From positions 3,968,001 through 4,032,000 of the forward strand of contig NZ_CP048814.1 in NCBI RefSeq assembly GCF_014217785.1: a DNA stretch of 64,000 bases, written 5' to 3'. Position numbers and translations under genes: made by a program. Positions 1 to 9,676 of the stretch are shown here, piece after piece; positions within the stretch are counted from its first letter, which is position 1, and each line of letters begins with the position of its first letter. Under the pieces are notes generated by a model. It had not been told where the DNA came from. It worked only from the letters and a program-made list of their open reading frames with translations, and did no database searches. This DNA is from Rhodococcus triatomae (GTDB lineage Bacteria; Actinomycetota; Actinomycetes; Mycobacteriales; Mycobacteriaceae).

Positions 1-2239
1 CTCGGCGACGGCGGAGGTGCTGGCGGAAGTGCTCGACCTGCACACGGTCGAGGACCTGCTTCGGCACTACCCGCACCGCTATGCCTCACAGGGACGCGAT
101 CTCGCCGAGAAGGAGCCTCCGGAAGGCGAGCACGTCACGATCATCGGCCGGGTCACGAAGGCCGACACCGTGCGGATGAAGAGTCGGCGCGGGAGCATGC
201 TCAAAGTGGTGCTGTCGACCGACGTGCAACCCGTCGACGTCACCTTCTTCAACGCGCAGAAGGTCGGCCATGTCATCAAACCCGGTGTGCGGGCGATGTT
301 CTCGGGAACGGTCAAGTACTTTCGCGGCAAGTGGAGTCTGACTCATCCGAGCTATCTCGTGCTGCCCGAGCCCGGTGCGGGAAGTGAGGACAAGTTCCTC
401 GAGGCCGGCCGGCTGCGTGGTGCCGGAGATCTGGCGGGAATCGCCCGGGCCGCTCACCGTGCCGGCGCCGACGTCGACCTGTCCGTGTTCGATCGTCCGC
501 TCATCCCGATCTACCCGGCGACCCGCGCCGTCGAGAGCTGGACGATCATGGGGTGCGTCGGCGCCGTACTCGATCGTCTCGACGAGATCGACGATCCGCT
601 GCCCGACGACTTCCGAGCCGAGCGCGGATCTGTGGGACTGGGCGAGGCGCTGCGCAAGATCCACCTGCCGAGCAGCCGCGAGGACGTCGCCGAGGCCGAG
701 GAACGGCTGCGGTTCGACGAGGCTCTCGCCCTGCAACTTGTTCTCGCCCGGCGGCGCCGGGACAACGATGCGCGGGTCGCGCCGGTGTGCGCGCCACGCA
801 CCGGGGGGATCGCCGAGGCATTCGACGCGCGACTGCCGTTCGATCTCACCGACGGCCAGCTCGAGGTGGCGGGCGAGATCTCGGGCGATCTGTCCGTGGC
901 ACACCCCATGAGCCGGCTGCTGCAGGGCGAGGTCGGCTCCGGTAAGACCATCGTCGCTCTCCGCGCCATGCTGCAGGTCGTCGATGCCGGTCACCAGTGC
1001 GCACTGCTCGCCCCCACCGAGGTGCTGGCGACACAGCACGCGCGGTCGCTGCGGGCGATGCTCGGTGACCTGGCGACGGCGGGAGAATTGGGCGCCGACG
1101 AGAACGCCACGCGGCTGACCCTGCTCACCGGTTCCATGTCCGTCCCCGCCAAACGTGCCGCGATGCTCGAGATCGTCAGTGGGGAGGCGGGCATCGTGAT
1201 CGGTACCCACGCGCTCATCCAGGACAACGTCGAGTTCTTCGATCTGGGCATGGTCGTCGTGGACGAACAGCACCGGTTCGGGGTCGAACAGCGAGACCGG
1301 CTGCGGTCGCGGGCACGACCGGGAGTGAGCCCGCACCTGCTGGTCATGACGGCCACGCCCATTCCCCGCACCATCGCGATGACCGTTCTCGGTGATCTCG
1401 ACGTCTCGACACTCCGCCAACTGCCACGCGGGCGCAGCCCGATCAAGAGCAGCGTCGTTCCGGCGAGTCAGAAGCCGGGGTGGGTGGCCCGGGCGTGGGA
1501 GCGGATCCGCGAGGAGGTCGCCGACGGCCGCCAGGCCTATGTGGTGTGCTCGCGGATCGGCGACGGAGAGAAGGGCGACGGTGACGACGCGGCGCCGGGG
1601 GCGGGCACCGAGCAGACTCCGGAGCAGAACACCGTCTCCGCTGTCGATCTGCACGAGCAGCTGCGTACCGAACTGCTCCCGGACCTGAGGGTGGGTCTGC
1701 TGCACGGGCGGCTCCCCGCCGACGAGAAGGACGCGGTGATGGGGGAGTTCACCGCGGGAGACATCGACGTCCTGGTCTGCACGACGGTGGTGGAAGTCGG
1801 CGTGGACGTCCCCAACGCGACCGTCATGGTCATCGTCGACGCGGACCGGTTCGGTGTCAGTCAGCTGCACCAGCTGCGCGGACGGGTGGGTCGCGGCGCG
1901 CACCAGGGGCTGTGCATCCTCGTCACCCAGATGAATCCCGGCAGTCCGGCGTACACGCGTCTGTCGAACGTCGCCTCGACCAACGACGGGTTCGAGCTCG
2001 CCCAACTGGACTTGGCCACCCGCCGCGAAGGCGACATCCTCGGCGCCGCCCAGTCCGGGACCAGCACCACGCTGCGGCTGCTGTCGCTGCTCGCGCACGA
2101 GGACGTCATCGCGGCGGCCGCCGAGTACGCCGACCGCGTCGTCTCCGCGGACCCGAATCTGAGTGCGCATCCCGGGCTCGCGGGTATGGTCTCCGCCGCT
2201 CTGGACACGGACCGGATCGAGTACCTCGAGAAGACCTGA
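1..2239 (+). CDS. recG: ATP-dependent DNA helicase RecG (5' end outside window)
   Basis: RecG remodels stalled replication forks and branched recombination intermediates. The frame is open from the first base of the window, and the first visible residues (SATAEVLAEVLDLHTVEDLL) read as the helical N-terminus of RecG, so the true start lies upstream; a GTG at 17 is probably internal. Visible are the wedge OB-fold region (about residues 40-110), Walker A GEVGSGKT near 930, the DEQH box near 1262, MTATPIPRT near 1347 and the C-terminal helicase motif HQLRGRVGRG near 1870. Length is close to the full family size. The next gene, pyc, follows after a 221-base gap. Confidence 0.95.
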   Translation, partial: SATAEVLAEVLDLHTVEDLLRHYPHRYASQGRDLAEKEPPEGEHVTIIGRVTKADTVRMKSRRGSMLKVVLSTDVQPVDVTFFNAQKVGHVIKPGVRAMFSGTVKYFRGKWSLTHPSYLVLPEPGAGSEDKFLEAGRLRGAGDLAGIARAAHRAGADVDLSVFDRPLIPIYPATRAVESWTIMGCVGAVLDRLDEIDDPLPDDFRAERGSVGLGEALRKIHLPSSREDVAEAEERLRFDEALALQLVLARRRRDNDARVAPVCAPRTGGIAEAFDARLPFDLTDGQLEVAGEISGDLSVAHPMSRLLQGEVGSGKTIVALRAMLQVVDAGHQCALLAPTEVLATQHARSLRAMLGDLATAGELGADENATRLTLLTGSMSVPAKRAAMLEIVSGEAGIVIGTHALIQDNVEFFDLGMVVVDEQHRFGVEQRDRLRSRARPGVSPHLLVMTATPIPRTIAMTVLGDLDVSTLRQLPRGRSPIKSSVVPASQKPGWVARAWERIREEVADGRQAYVVCSRIGDGEKGDGDDAAPGAGTEQTPEQNTVSAVDLHEQLRTELLPDLRVGLLHGRLPADEKDAVMGEFTAGDIDVLVCTTVVEVGVDVPNATVMVIVDADRFGVSQLHQLRGRVGRGAHQGLCILVTQMNPGSPAYTRLSNVASTNDGFELAQLDLATRREGDILGAAQSGTSTTLRLLSLLAHEDVIAAAAEYADRVVSADPNLSAHPGLAGMVSAALDTDRIEYLEKT

Positions 2240-2460
2240 TCCGGCCTCTCCACGTCGGCCGACCGGCGGGGTCGCGGGAGGGAGAAGGTGCTGTATCGGT
2301 CCAGACCGTCGACGCTCCGAGGCAGCCTCGCACGGTGAGATTGCGCGGCCGTTTCGATCATCGCACCGCAGGTCAGAGCCGATTGTGAGCGTCGATAGGA
2401 CGTCTTGCATGCTGGGACGGTGTTTCCGGATCGGGACAGGCAGCAAGGTACGTTGCTCAA

Positions 2461-5400
2461 ATGTTCTCCAAGGTTCTTGTTGCCAATCGTGGTGAGATCG
2501 CTATTCGCGCGTTTCGTGCTGCCTATGAGTTGGGCGCCGGAACGGTCGCGGTGTTTCCGTTTGAGGACCGCAACTCTCTGCACAGGTTGAAGGCGGACGA
2601 GGCGTACCAGATCGGGGTGGAGGGGCATCCGGTTCGGGCGTATCTGTCGGTGGCGGAGATCGTCGACGCCGCGAAATCGGCCGGTGCCGACGCGGTGTAT
2701 CCGGGGTATGGGTTCCTGTCGGAGAACCCGGACCTGGCGGCCGCCTGTGCGGAGGCGGGGATCACGTTCGTGGGTCCGTCCGCGCAGATTTTGGAGTTGA
2801 CGGGGAACAAGGCGCGAGCGATCGCCGCCGCACGCGCCGCCGGCCTGCCGGTGTTGGCGTCGAGCGAGCCGTCGGCGGATGTGGACGAGTTGGTGGCGGC
2901 GTCGGCGTCGATGCAGTTCCCGGTGTTCGTGAAGGCGGTCGCCGGCGGCGGTGGCCGCGGGATGCGGCGGGTGGCCGAGCCGGGGTTGTTGCGGGAGGCG
3001 ATCGAAGCCGCGTCACGGGAGGCGGACGCGGCGTTCGGTGACCCGACGGTGTTTCTGGAGCAGGCGGTGGTCAATCCTCGGCATATCGAGGTGCAGATCC
3101 TGGCGGATACTCACGGGAACGTGATTCATTTGTTCGAGCGGGATTGTTCGGTGCAGCGGCGGCATCAGAAGGTGATCGAGTTGGCGCCGGCTCCGAATCT
3201 GGATCCGGTGTTGCGGGAGCGGATGTGTGCGGATGCGGTGGCGTTCGCGCGGGAGATCGGCTACCAGTGCGCGGGAACGGTGGAGTTCCTCGTCGACGAG
3301 CGCGGAAACCATGTGTTCATCGAGATGAATCCACGGGTGCAGGTCGAGCACACGGTGACCGAGGAGATCACCGATGTGGATGTGGTGCAGGCGCAGCTTC
3401 AGATCGCGGCGGGGGCGCGTCTGGACGAGTTGGGGTTGAGCCAGGACTCGATCCGGCTCCATGGTGCGGCGTTGCAGTGCCGCATCACCACCGAGGATCC
3501 CGCCAACGGATTCCGCCCGGATACGGGGCGAATCACGGGGTATCGCACTCCGGGTGGTGCGGGCGTGCGTCTGGACGGCGGCACCTCTGTCGGCGCCGAG
3601 GTGTCGGGGCACTTCGATTCGATGTTGGTCAAGCTCACCTGCCGGGGCCGTGACCTCGACGCGGCGGCCGCCCGCGCGCGGCGTGCGGTGACGGAGTTTC
3701 GTATTCGCGGTGTGTCGACGAATATCCCGTTCCTGCAAGCGGTGCTCGATGATCCGGATTTCCGGGCGGGGCGGGTGACGACCTCGTTCATCGAGGAGCG
3801 GCCGGGGTTGCTCACGGCGCGTTCGTCCGGGGATCGGGGGACGAAGATCCTGAATTATCTCGCGGACGTCACGGTCAACAAGCCACATGGCAACCGCCCC
3901 ACCACCGTCTACCCGCACGACAAGCTGCCGGACATCGATCTGTCCGCGCCCGCGCCGGACGGGTCCCGCCAGCGGCTGCTGGCGCTCGGGCCGGAAGGCT
4001 TCGCCACGGCATTGCGGGAGCAGAAGGCTCTGGCCGTCACCGACACGACGTTCCGTGACGCGCACCAGTCACTGCTCGCCACCCGAGTGCGCAGCAAGGA
4101 TCTGCTCACCGTCGCCGGGCACGTCGCCCGGATGACACCACAACTGCTGTCGATCGAAGCCTGGGGCGGAGCGACCTACGATGTGGCGCTGCGGTTCCTC
4201 CATGAAGATCCGTGGGAACGGCTCGCCGCACTGCGCGAGGCTGTCCCGAACATCAACCTGCAAATGCTGCTTCGTGGTCGGAACACGGTGGGGTACACGC
4301 CGTATCCGGAGGCGGTGACGGCTGCGTTCGTGCGGGAGGCGACGGCGTCGGGGATCGATATCTTCCGGATTTTCGATGCGCTCAACAACGTGGATCAGAT
4401 GCGTCCGGCGATCGATGCGGTGCGGGAGACGGGGACGGCGCTGGCGGAGGTGGCGCTGTCGTATACGGGGGATCTGTCGAACCCGGCGGAGGATCTGTAC
4501 ACCCTCGACTACTACCTGCGTCTGGCGGAGCGGATCGTCGATGCGGGTGCGCATGTGCTGGCCATCAAGGACATGGCGGGGTTGTTGCGGGCTCCGGCGG
4601 CGGCGACGTTGGTGACGGCGCTGCGCGCCAATTTCGATGTGCCGGTGCATGTGCATACCCATGACACTCCGGGTGGTCAGTTGGCGACGTATCTGGCGGC
4701 GTGGCAGGCGGGGGCGGATGCGGTGGACGGTGCGTCGGCTCCGTTGGCGGGGACGACGAGTCAGCCGGCGTTGTCGGCGATCGTGGCGGCGGCGGCGCAC
4801 AGTGAATTCGACACGGGTCTGGATGTGCAGGCGGTGTGTGATCTGGAGCCGTATTGGGAGGCGTTGCGGAAGGTGTATGCGCCGTTCGAGTCGGGGTTGC
4901 CGGCTCCGACGGGGCGGGTGTACACGCATGAGATTCCGGGTGGTCAGTTGTCGAATTTGCGGCAGCAGGCGATCGCGTTGGGGTTGGGGGATCGGTTCGA
5001 GACGGTCGAGGCCAATTATGCGGCGGCGGACCGGATGTTGGGTCGGTTGGTGAAGGTGACCCCGTCGAGCAAGGTGGTCGGTGATCTCGCGTTGTCTCTG
5101 GTGGGTACCGGGACCGATCCGGGTGATTTCGCGGCTGATCCGGCGCGTTTCGATATCCCGGATTCGGTGATCGGGTTCCTGCGTGGCGAGTTGGGTACCC
5201 CGCCGGGAGGCTGGCCGGAACCGTTCCGCACCCGCGCCCTCGAAGGCCGTGGCGCACCCAAGCCCGAAACCGAACTCACCCCCGAGGACGAGAAGGAACT
5301 GGCCGGAACGTCCGCGCAGCGACGCGGCGCGCTCAACCGGCTGCTGTTCCCCGCACCGACCCGCGAGTTCCTCGCGCACCGCGACACGTACGGCGACACC

Positions 5401-5844
5401 TCCGAGCTGTCGGCGAACCAGTTCTTCTACGGGCTCCGGCGCGGGGAGGAACACCGGGTGCGCCTCGGCAAGGGCGTCGAGTTGCTCATCGGTCTCGAGG
5501 CGATCTCCGAGCCGGACGAACGCGGCTACCGCACCGTGATGTGCATCCTCAACGGGCAGCTACGCCCGGTCGCGGTCCGTGACCGCTCCGTCGCCTCGGA
5601 AGTACCGGCCGCGGAGAAGGCCGACAAGAACACCCCCGGCCACGTCGCGGCACCGTTCGCGGGCGCGGTCACCCTCGTCGTCGGCGAAGGAGACCGGGTC
5701 GAGGCCGGCGACACCGTCGCCACCATCGAGGCCATGAAGATGGAGGCAGCGATCACCGCCCCCGTCGCCGGCACCGTCACCCGCCTGGCCGTCGCCGCGA
5801 CCTCCCAGGTCGAAGGCGGAGACCTCCTCGCCGTCCTCGGCTGA
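2461..5844 (+). CDS. pyc: Pyruvate carboxylase
   Basis: Biotin-dependent enzyme that carboxylates pyruvate to oxaloacetate, the main anaplerotic step. At 1127 residues it is the usual single-chain size. In order: biotin carboxylase domain starting MFSKVLVANRGEIAIRAFR, with the ATP-grasp glycine-rich loop KAVAGGGGRGMR (about residue 158-169); carboxyltransferase domain beginning near residue 520 (TDTTFRDAHQSLLATR); and a C-terminal biotinyl domain with the lysine in EAMKMEA near residue 1093. The gene has patches of G-ending and patches of C-ending codons (see findings). It stands alone; rsmD follows after 9 bases and may be co-transcribed. Confidence 0.97.
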   Translation: MFSKVLVANRGEIAIRAFRAAYELGAGTVAVFPFEDRNSLHRLKADEAYQIGVEGHPVRAYLSVAEIVDAAKSAGADAVYPGYGFLSENPDLAAACAEAGITFVGPSAQILELTGNKARAIAAARAAGLPVLASSEPSADVDELVAASASMQFPVFVKAVAGGGGRGMRRVAEPGLLREAIEAASREADAAFGDPTVFLEQAVVNPRHIEVQILADTHGNVIHLFERDCSVQRRHQKVIELAPAPNLDPVLRERMCADAVAFAREIGYQCAGTVEFLVDERGNHVFIEMNPRVQVEHTVTEEITDVDVVQAQLQIAAGARLDELGLSQDSIRLHGAALQCRITTEDPANGFRPDTGRITGYRTPGGAGVRLDGGTSVGAEVSGHFDSMLVKLTCRGRDLDAAAARARRAVTEFRIRGVSTNIPFLQAVLDDPDFRAGRVTTSFIEERPGLLTARSSGDRGTKILNYLADVTVNKPHGNRPTTVYPHDKLPDIDLSAPAPDGSRQRLLALGPEGFATALREQKALAVTDTTFRDAHQSLLATRVRSKDLLTVAGHVARMTPQLLSIEAWGGATYDVALRFLHEDPWERLAALREAVPNINLQMLLRGRNTVGYTPYPEAVTAAFVREATASGIDIFRIFDALNNVDQMRPAIDAVRETGTALAEVALSYTGDLSNPAEDLYTLDYYLRLAERIVDAGAHVLAIKDMAGLLRAPAAATLVTALRANFDVPVHVHTHDTPGGQLATYLAAWQAGADAVDGASAPLAGTTSQPALSAIVAAAAHSEFDTGLDVQAVCDLEPYWEALRKVYAPFESGLPAPTGRVYTHEIPGGQLSNLRQQAIALGLGDRFETVEANYAAADRMLGRLVKVTPSSKVVGDLALSLVGTGTDPGDFAADPARFDIPDSVIGFLRGELGTPPGGWPEPFRTRALEGRGAPKPETELTPEDEKELAGTSAQRRGALNRLLFPAPTREFLAHRDTYGDTSELSANQFFYGLRRGEEHRVRLGKGVELLIGLEAISEPDERGYRTVMCILNGQLRPVAVRDRSVASEVPAAEKADKNTPGHVAAPFAGAVTLVVGEGDRVEAGDTVATIEAMKMEAAITAPVAGTVTRLAVAATSQVEGGDLLAVLG

Positions 5845-5853
5845 GGTGGCCGC

Positions 5854-6420
5854 ATGACCCGGATCGTCGCCGGACGCGCGGGAGGACGCCGCCTGCGCGT
5901 CCCGCCGAGCGGCACCCGGCCCACGTCCGACCGCGTGCGTGAGGCGCTGTTCAGTTCCCTGGAGAGCCGGCTGGACCTGGAGGGTGCCGCGGTGCTGGAC
6001 CTGTATGCGGGTTCCGGTGCGCTGGGGCTCGAGGCTCTGTCGCGCGGCGCCGGACACGTGCTGCTCGTCGAGTCCGATGCGAAGGCATGCGCGGTGATCC
6101 GTGAGAACGTGACCACCGTGGGACTTCCCGGTGTGGAGGTTCGCCAGGCGCCGGTGGCCACCGTGGTCGGCGGCGCCGCGGACCGCGAGTACGACGTGGT
6201 CCTCGCCGATCCGCCCTACGCGGTGTCCGACGACGCCGTGCGGGCCGTCCTCGACGATCTCGTGGTCGGTCGCTGGGTGGGGGAGGGCACCGTCGTGGTC
6301 GTCGAGCGATCCTCGAGATCGCCCGAGACGCAATGGCCGGAGCACTTCGAAGCGGTCAAGAGCAAGAAGTACGGAGAGACTCGGATCGACCTGGCCACCT
6401 GCTACGGTCTTCAGCCATGA
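5854..6420 (+). CDS. rsmD: 16S rRNA (guanine(966)-N(2))-methyltransferase
   Basis: SAM-dependent methylase that modifies G966 of 16S rRNA in the small ribosomal subunit. The 188-residue protein begins [17 protein letters not shown], shows the SAM-binding motif [20 protein letters not shown] (residues about 49-68) and the catalytic DPPY tetrad in [11 protein letters not shown] (about residue 116), both diagnostic of the RsmD/YhhF family. It lies 9 bases after pyc, and its stop codon overlaps the start of coaD (ATGA), so rsmD and coaD are translationally coupled. This rsmD-coaD pair is widespread in bacteria. Confidence 0.95.
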   Translation: MTRIVAGRAGGRRLRVPPSGTRPTSDRVREALFSSLESRLDLEGAAVLDLYAGSGALGLEALSRGAGHVLLVESDAKACAVIRENVTTVGLPGVEVRQAPVATVVGGAADREYDVVLADPPYAVSDDAVRAVLDDLVVGRWVGEGTVVVVERSSRSPETQWPEHFEAVKSKKYGETRIDLATCYGLQP

Positions 6421-6911
6421 CAGGCGCCCTCTGCCCCGGATCGTTCGACCCCGTCACCAATGGCCATCTGGACGTGATCTCCAGGGCCGCTGCGCAGTTC
6501 GACGACGTCGTCGTCACCGTGATGGTGAACAAGAGCAAGAAGGGGCTGTTCACGGTCGACGAGCGGATCGGGATGCTCGAGGAGGCGACGGCTCATCTGC
6601 CGGGCGTGCGGGTCGCCTCCTGGCACGGCCTGCTCGTGGACTACGCGAAGCAGCAGGGGATCACCGCGATCGTCAAGGGCCTGCGTGGCGCCAACGACTT
6701 CGACTACGAACTCCAGATGGCGCAGATGAATCAGAAACTCAGCGGTGTGGACACGTTCTTCATCCCCACCAACCCCGCGTACAGCTACCTGTCGAGCTCG
6801 CTGGTGAAGGAGGTCGCCACATTCGGTGGCGATGTCGCCGGCATGCTTCCCACCGAAGTGCACACGCGGCTGTTGGACCGGATCGCCGAGCGGGCCGCGG
6901 AGTCGGCCTGA
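6417..6911 (+). CDS. coaD: Phosphopantetheine adenylyltransferase
   Basis: Fourth step of coenzyme A synthesis: adenylates 4'-phosphopantetheine to dephospho-CoA. The 164-residue protein begins [19 protein letters not shown], containing the nucleotidyltransferase TxGH-type signature (NGH) in the expected place, and ends with the conserved [13 protein letters not shown] segment. The start at 6417 was chosen because it gives exactly the family N-terminus; longer in-frame starts lie inside rsmD. It overlaps the rsmD stop by 4 bases. Confidence 0.96.
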   Translation: MTGALCPGSFDPVTNGHLDVISRAAAQFDDVVVTVMVNKSKKGLFTVDERIGMLEEATAHLPGVRVASWHGLLVDYAKQQGITAIVKGLRGANDFDYELQMAQMNQKLSGVDTFFIPTNPAYSYLSSSLVKEVATFGGDVAGMLPTEVHTRLLDRIAERAAESA

Positions 6912-7128
6912 CCCGGCTTCCCGGGCGGCCGGACTGTGACGTCCGCGTCACCGGGCCGATGGCCGACACACCGGCTCGGCCGCACCCGGTATCCGCGGAT
7001 GTGCTGCACACTTGATCGGGTAGGTCGGATGCGGCCCAGGTGAGCCCTCGACGTCGCAACGTGTGTGATGTCCACGCGTGCGAGGTCACGGCATCACCGG
7101 GTCGACGGCACGAGGAATGGGGTTGGTT

Positions 7129-7899
7129 GTGTACCGGGTATTCGAGGCGCTGGACGAACTCGTCGCGATCGTGGAGGAGGCGCGCGGAGTCCCCATGACG
7201 GCGGGGTGCGTCGTACCTCGCGGTGACGTGCTCGAACTCCTCGACGACGTGCGAGACGCCATCCCCGGTGAACTCGACGACGCTCAGGACGTACTGGACC
7301 ACCGCGACAAGCTGGTCGGCGACGCGCGGGCGACCGCGGAGAAGACGATCACGGGCGCGGACAACCAGGCTCAGGACACGATCGAGAACGCTCGCGAGGA
7401 CGCGGACAGGATGCTCGCGGACGCGAAGGCGCAGGCGGACCGGATGGTCTCCGAGGCGCGAGCACACGCGGACGAACTGGTGACCGACGCCGACGAGGCG
7501 GCCGAGCGGTTGCGCGCCGACGCGCAGCGTGAGTACGAGAGCGTGACCGGTCGGGCCCGCGCCGAGGCCGACCGGATGGTCGAATCCGGCAAGGCTTCCT
7601 ACGAGCGGTCGGTCGCCGACGGCACCGCCGAGCAGCAGCGGCTGGTCGCCGAGACCGAAGTGGTCAAGGCCGCCCACGCGGAATCGGCCCGAGTCATCGA
7701 CTCCGCCCACGCGGAGTCCGACCGTCTCCGTTCCGAGTGCGATCTGTACGTGGACACCAAGCTCGCCGAGTTCGAGGAGTTCCTCACGGGGACGATCCGC
7801 TCGGTCGGCCGGGGCCGTCAACAACTGCGTACCGGTTCCGGGGTGCCCGACTACGGCGTCGACTACGACGAGACGTACCGCGCCGACCGGCGGCGCTGA
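7129..7899 (+). CDS. sepIVA: DivIVA-like septation/elongation protein SepIVA
   Basis: Cytoplasmic coiled-coil protein of Mycobacteriales needed for cell division and membrane-domain organisation; the sequence from MYRVFEALDELVAIVEEARGV through CVVPRGDVLELLDDVRDAIPGELDDAQDVLD follows the mycobacterial protein closely from memory. After residue 60 there is a long Ala/Glu/Asp/Arg-rich helix with repeated A-x-A-D-R-M heptads, i.e. an extended coiled coil, then the conserved tail LRSVGRGRQQLRT. GTG 7129 is chosen because it gives the MYRVFE start; ATG 7117 is an in-frame alternative. The 217-base gap before it presumably carries its promoter. Confidence 0.88.
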   Translation: MYRVFEALDELVAIVEEARGVPMTAGCVVPRGDVLELLDDVRDAIPGELDDAQDVLDHRDKLVGDARATAEKTITGADNQAQDTIENAREDADRMLADAKAQADRMVSEARAHADELVTDADEAAERLRADAQREYESVTGRARAEADRMVESGKASYERSVADGTAEQQRLVAETEVVKAAHAESARVIDSAHAESDRLRSECDLYVDTKLAEFEEFLTGTIRSVGRGRQQLRTGSGVPDYGVDYDETYRADRRR

Positions 7900-8044
7900 G
7901 CGGCCGGCCTCACCGGGCCTGCCGATCGGACCGGAGTGAGGGGCGACGCTTCTCGCCGTCCCGCTTGGCCACCGTTCCCGACATCGCGTATCGTGGTGTG
8001 GTTGACCACGGCACGAACAGCGTGCCGTCCTCCGCGATCCGAGA

Positions 8045-8683
8045 GTGAGAAATTTGTCCCACCGTCACCACAGTCCGTCGCGTCCCGTCGGGGACGCCGG
8101 CTTCGTGCTGGACACGGCATCCGTCGGCCGTCGTCCCGGTTCGATGCGCGCGGTGCACCGAGTCGTCACCGCGCCCAGGCGCATCGGCTTGGACATGATC
8201 GCCGTCGACGAGGGCGCCGACGTGGACATGGACCTGAGGCTCGAAGCCGTGTCCGAGGGTGTCCTCGTGACCGGCCCGGTGTCTGCGCCCGTGTCCGGGG
8301 AGTGCTCCCGCTGCCTCGAACCGTTCACCGACGGCGTGGAGATCTTCCTCACCGAGTTGTTCGCCTATCCCGACAGCACCACGGAGGCGACCACCGACGA
8401 GGGCGAGGTGTACATCGTCGAGGACGATCACGTCGACCTCGAGCCGGCGGTCGTCGACGCCGTGGGCTTGGCACTCCCGCTGCAGCCGCTCTGCAGTGAG
8501 AACTGCCCCGGACTGTGTTCCGAATGTGGCATTCGCCTGGCGATTGCCGGTTCCGAGCACAGTCATGACATACTTGACCCTCGCTGGGCTGGTCTTGCAG
8601 CCAAATTCGGCATGGACCCGAGTCCCGGCACCAATCGTGAGAACACCGAAGCCAGTACTGGCACAGAGTTCGAGGAGAAGTAG
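8045..8683 (+). CDS. DUF177 (YceD-family) protein
   Basis: Protein of the YceD/DUF177 family, which is almost always encoded just before rpmF and is thought to act in 23S rRNA or large-subunit processing. The visible hallmark is C-SRCLEPF (a CxRC motif near residue 80) and a second cysteine cluster [13 protein letters not shown] near residue 150, typical of the family's metal-binding pattern. About 212 residues from GTG 8045; a TTG at 8054 is an alternative start. It is 2 bases upstream of rpmF, so the two are surely one operon, probably continuing into rnc and mutM. Confidence 0.85.
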   Translation: MRNLSHRHHSPSRPVGDAGFVLDTASVGRRPGSMRAVHRVVTAPRRIGLDMIAVDEGADVDMDLRLEAVSEGVLVTGPVSAPVSGECSRCLEPFTDGVEIFLTELFAYPDSTTEATTDEGEVYIVEDDHVDLEPAVVDAVGLALPLQPLCSENCPGLCSECGIRLAIAGSEHSHDILDPRWAGLAAKFGMDPSPGTNRENTEASTGTEFEEK

Positions 8684-8685
8684 AA

Positions 8686-8868
8686 GTGGCTGTCCCGAAG
8701 CGCAGAATGTCGCGGTCGAACACCCGGTCGCGTCGCAGCCAGTGGAAGACCACTGCGCCCACCCTCGTCACCTGCCCGAACCGTGGCTGCGGCGAGAAGA
8801 CCCTCCCGCACGTCGCCTGCCCGTCCTGCGGCACCTACCGGGGCCGCCAGGTCACTGCAGCAGTCTGA
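8686..8868 (+). CDS. rpmF: 50S ribosomal protein L32
   Basis: Small large-subunit protein, 60 residues, starting [20 protein letters not shown], the classical L32 N-terminus. It contains two CxxC-type pairs (CPNRGCGEK and CPSCG) that would form a zinc ribbon, so this is the zinc-binding (C+) version. Operon position between the DUF177 gene (2-base gap) and rnc (22-base gap) is the normal one. Confidence 0.97.
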   Translation: MAVPKRRMSRSNTRSRRSQWKTTAPTLVTCPNRGCGEKTLPHVACPSCGTYRGRQVTAAV

Positions 8869-8890
8869 TCGATTCGGACGGATTCGCGCA

Positions 8891-9676
8891 GTGACGAGCG
8901 AGACCAGCACGACCCCCGACGGCGGGGAGGATCATTCGACCCTCCTCGCCGCTCTCGGTGTGGACCTCGAGCCGTCGCTACTGACGCTGGCGCTCACCCA
9001 TCGCTCGTACGCGTACGAGCACGGTGGCCTGCCCACCAACGAACGACTCGAATTCCTCGGCGACTCGGTCCTCGGGCTGACGGTCACCGAGAAGCTGTAC
9101 CTGGCGCATCCGGAGCGTTCCGAGGGTGACCTCGCGAAGATCCGGGCGTCGATCGTGAACATGCACGCCCTCGCCGGTGTCGCTCGCACCCTCGGCGACG
9201 GCGGCCTGGGTGCTCACCTCCTGCTCGGCAAGGGCGAGGAGATGACCGGCGGCCGCGACAAGCCGAGCATTCTCGCCGACGGGATGGAGTCCCTCCTCGG
9301 CGCGATCCACCTCGAGCACGGAATCGACACCGCTCGCCGTGTGGTGCTCGACCTGTTCAGCGATCTGCTCCAGACCGCCCCTCGGCTGGGCGCTGGCCTG
9401 GACTGGAAGACCAGCCTGCAGGAGTTGACCGCCGAGCGCGGCATCGGCGTCCCGGCCTACGAGATCACCGCGACCGGCCCGGACCACGACAAGGAGTTCA
9501 CCGCGACAGTGCTCGTCGGTGGCAACGCCTTGGGTGTCGGTATCGGCAGGTCGAAGAAGGAAGCCGAGCAGAAGGCCGCGAGTACCGCCTGGAACACCCT
9601 GTCCGGGGACGGCGTGGTGCCCGGCGACGTCCCACCCGGAACGGCGGGTTCGGTCACCGACGACGTCAGTGCCTGA
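8891..9676 (+). CDS. rnc: Ribonuclease III
   Basis: Double-strand-specific endoribonuclease that processes rRNA precursors and structured mRNAs. The catalytic domain carries the signature [14 protein letters not shown] (about residues 50-63) and the second acidic site [15 protein letters not shown]; the C-terminal double-stranded RNA-binding domain begins near residue 160 ([14 protein letters not shown]) and ends [13 protein letters not shown]. The GTG at 8891 was chosen as the first start after rpmF; 261 residues is normal. It overlaps mutM by 8 bases. Confidence 0.95.
   Translation: MTSETSTTPDGGEDHSTLLAALGVDLEPSLLTLALTHRSYAYEHGGLPTNERLEFLGDSVLGLTVTEKLYLAHPERSEGDLAKIRASIVNMHALAGVARTLGDGGLGAHLLLGKGEEMTGGRDKPSILADGMESLLGAIHLEHGIDTARRVVLDLFSDLLQTAPRLGAGLDWKTSLQELTAERGIGVPAYEITATGPDHDKEFTATVLVGGNALGVGIGRSKKEAEQKAASTAWNTLSGDGVVPGDVPPGTAGSVTDDVSA

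Noticed and set aside
86..2446. Long minus-strand open frame opposite recG (786 codons)
   Set aside because: Composition is that of a high-GC shadow frame (Arg/Pro/Gly/His-rich, no domain), and recG on the plus strand is complete in motifs.
4069..5454. Minus-strand open frame of 461 codons opposite pyc
   Set aside because: Arg/His-rich shadow of a conserved enzyme; no start signal.
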